Below are positions 62,663 through 64,000 of a stretch of DNA of 64,000 nt, in pieces (position 1 is the stretch's first letter; the number at the start of each line of letters is the position of its first letter). The notes under the pieces are model-generated. The model was not told the origin of the DNA, did no database searches, and worked only from the letters and a program-made list of their open reading frames with translations. The DNA lies in assembly GCA_041082245.1 (NCBI GenBank), contig JBDOIE010000034.1:1-64000 (forward strand), given 5' to 3'. The position numbers were made by a program, and so were the translations under genes. Source of the DNA: DAOTVY01 sp041082245. GTDB taxonomy: Bacteria > Chloroflexota > Chloroflexia > DTKN01.

Positions 62663-64000
62663 CTACCACTCGTGGTAAGCATAGAAGCTGTAGAAGGTCT
62701 CCTCGCTCAGCACCTCGCCCGCGCGCTCCACGGTACGCCGATAGGCAACGGTGAGGCCGTCTGCCGAGATGTCTGGCTCCCCGACGACCACTTTCCATCC
62801 CGGGGAGGTACCGAAAAAGCGCGCCGTCTGCCGAGCTTGCTCGAGGTCTGTTTCCACCTGCAGCAACAGGTAATGCCCCGTATTGTTACGAATCTTCAGG
62901 TCGGGCCCACCTTGCATGATCGTGGCATCGAACCCCGGCGGGGCATCCTGTTCGTAGTAGGGGATGCGCCACTGGTGCGCGTGCCGTTCGACGATCTCGA
63001 GGCCGGAGAAGAGCGCCGCCCGATATACCGTGGTCGACACCTGGCACAGGCCTCCTCCCAACCCCAGGACGAGCACTCCCTCCGAGATGATCGGCGCGAC
63101 CTGATACCCTTTCTCCCAGCTGATGGGGGCGAGCGCATCGTTCAGCGAGAAGACCTCCCCCGGGGGAATCAAGCGCCCGTTCAGATCCTGTCCCCCCACG
63201 CAGATGTTGTTCGCGCGTTCCGGCGACGAACCGGCGAACGAAGACGATCCCGATCCGATCTCCTCAACGATGCCTAACTCTAACTGCAGGGGGTCGGGCC
63301 GGCCCGGGAGAATACGGATGGGGAGTTCGAGGGCATCCACCGCTTCCCCGCGCAACCGCCGTTCCCAGGCTTCCAGGAGAAGTACCTGCGCTCCCGCCCG
63401 CTCGAGTTCCCTTCCATCCTCGGGCAGGTGAAATTCCACCGCACGATCCCCTTCGACCACGAGCCGACCGTCCTGCGCCGGCCGGTCGACCTCCGCCGCC
63501 AGCCGCTGGACGGTCTCGCGAAGTGCCGCAGGATCCACGCGAAGGGTCACGCCCTGGGGCGTGCGGGCAAGGGCGACCCAATGGGCGAGCTCGGGAGGTC
63601 CGAGGGTGCGCGTGAACTCACCCGCGCGCACCAACAGTGGCTGGCCGACTCGCTCCAGTTGCTGGAGAACCAGCGCGATCTCGCCCGGCGTGAGCGCTGC
63701 CGTTTCCGTGACCACCGCGACTGGCACGGTCAACGTCTCATTCCCACCGGAATGGGCCGCGGAACGGAGCACCGCTTCGAGCACCGGGCGGGTCCGGTCG
63801 CGCGCCACGTGATACCCGTCCTGCCCCGGGTAGACCGACCAGCGCTTCCCGTCCCAGGCCACAGCCGGTGGGATCGCGGGTCGCTCGACCGCCGCCGCCA
63901 CTGTGTCGAGGGCACGGTCGACGCGTGCCGGATCGACGCGCACGACGAGCGGCACATCTTTCCCCCATAGACCTACCTGCACCGGCTCGATCCACGTTTG
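62663..64000 (-). CDS. VanW family protein, 5' end outside the window
   Basis: The frame stays open to the right edge, so the true start and any signal peptide lie beyond 64000; at least 445 codons are visible. Two PG_binding_4-like segments (YoaR/VanW N-terminal domains) are followed by the VanW core with NRLIPPGEVFSLND, the signature GGGLCQVSTTVYRA and a C-terminal G5-like beta stretch. VanW family proteins are usually exported and linked to the cell wall. The start codon cannot be decided from this window. Confidence 0.85.
   Translation of the reverse strand, partial: QTWIEPVQVGLWGKDVPLVVRVDPARVDRALDTVAAAVERPAIPPAVAWDGKRWSVYPGQDGYHVARDRTRPVLEAVLRSAAHSGGNETLTVPVAVVTETAALTPGEIALVLQQLERVGQPLLVRAGEFTRTLGPPELAHWVALARTPQGVTLRVDPAALRETVQRLAAEVDRPAQDGRLVVEGDRAVEFHLPEDGRELERAGAQVLLLEAWERRLRGEAVDALELPIRILPGRPDPLQLELGIVEEIGSGSSSFAGSSPERANNICVGGQDLNGRLIPPGEVFSLNDALAPISWEKGYQVAPIISEGVLVLGLGGGLCQVSTTVYRAALFSGLEIVERHAHQWRIPYYEQDAPPGFDATIMQGGPDLKIRNNTGHYLLLQVETDLEQARQTARFFGTSPGWKVVVGEPDISADGLTVAYRRTVERAGEVLSEETFYSFYAYHEW

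Overview
The window reads as one contiguous piece of a GC-rich bacterial chromosome. A complete rRNA operon, tRNA-Lys and housekeeping genes (fmt, trxA, priA, mnmA, coaBC, murJ) show it is not a plasmid or phage. The 16S sequence and the mix of families (DUF3467 next to fmt, an extended PriA, a bacterial HerA, a DsrE2/GlcD-type operon, a C25 peptidase, an MrfA-type helicase) suggest a thermophile-like member of Chloroflexota. I cannot place it lower than phylum by eye. Genes are densely packed, with many ATGA/GTGA overlaps and few rho-independent terminators. Promoters are easy to read: TTGACA-like -35, 16-18 bp spacer, TATAAT-like -10, often with an extended TGn.

Layout. 1-2.5 kb (+): two membrane proteins, a DUF3467 protein and fmt. 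2.5-5.4 kb (-): thioredoxin, a metallo-beta-lactamase lipoprotein, a small membrane protein, a ferredoxin-thioredoxin fusion with a degenerate active site, and an alpha/beta hydrolase. 5.5-9.6 kb (-): a heterodimeric ABC exporter with one degenerate ATPase site. 9.7-14.3 kb (-): amidohydrolase, PPSR-type kinase/pyrophosphorylase, TlyA methyltransferase and aminotransferase. 14.5-20.5 kb: MATE exporter (+), then convergent priA and herA (-). 20.5-25.2 kb (+): a 52-codon ORF, a flippase-like membrane protein, SppA, a GT4 glycosyltransferase and MnmA. 25.2-27.8 kb: YbaK and a zinc-ribbon protein (-), then a CDF transporter with three C-terminal domains (+). 27.8-31.9 kb (-): DsrE2, an ArsR regulator and a 1028-residue FAD/Fe-S protein with a Met/Pro-rich tail. 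31.9-34.5 kb: DUF3786 protein and tRNA-Lys (+), CpaF ATPase with a 124-residue partner (-). 34.9-42.2 kb: secreted C25 peptidase and an HD-GYP response regulator (+), then a two-component pair (-). 42.5-47.4 kb: orphan PAAR-like protein, GPH transporter and HAD protein (-), epimerase (+), coaBC (-). 47.6-53.2 kb (+): HAD phosphatase, MurJ, an MrfA-like helicase with an HNH nuclease inside its DUF1998 domain, and a zinc-ribbon protein. 53.3-59 kb (-): rrn operon 16S-tRNA-Ile-tRNA-Ala-23S-5S with three tandem promoters, an extra promoter before 23S, boxA-like elements and long processing stems. 59-64 kb (-): M14-like protein, two acyl-CoA dehydrogenases and a VanW protein running off the window.

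The most unusual candidates are the helicase-HNH chimera, the DsrE2-ArsR-FAD/Fe-S operon, the ferredoxin-thioredoxin fusion and the orphan PAAR-like gene. No CRISPR array, prophage, insertion sequence or replication origin was seen.
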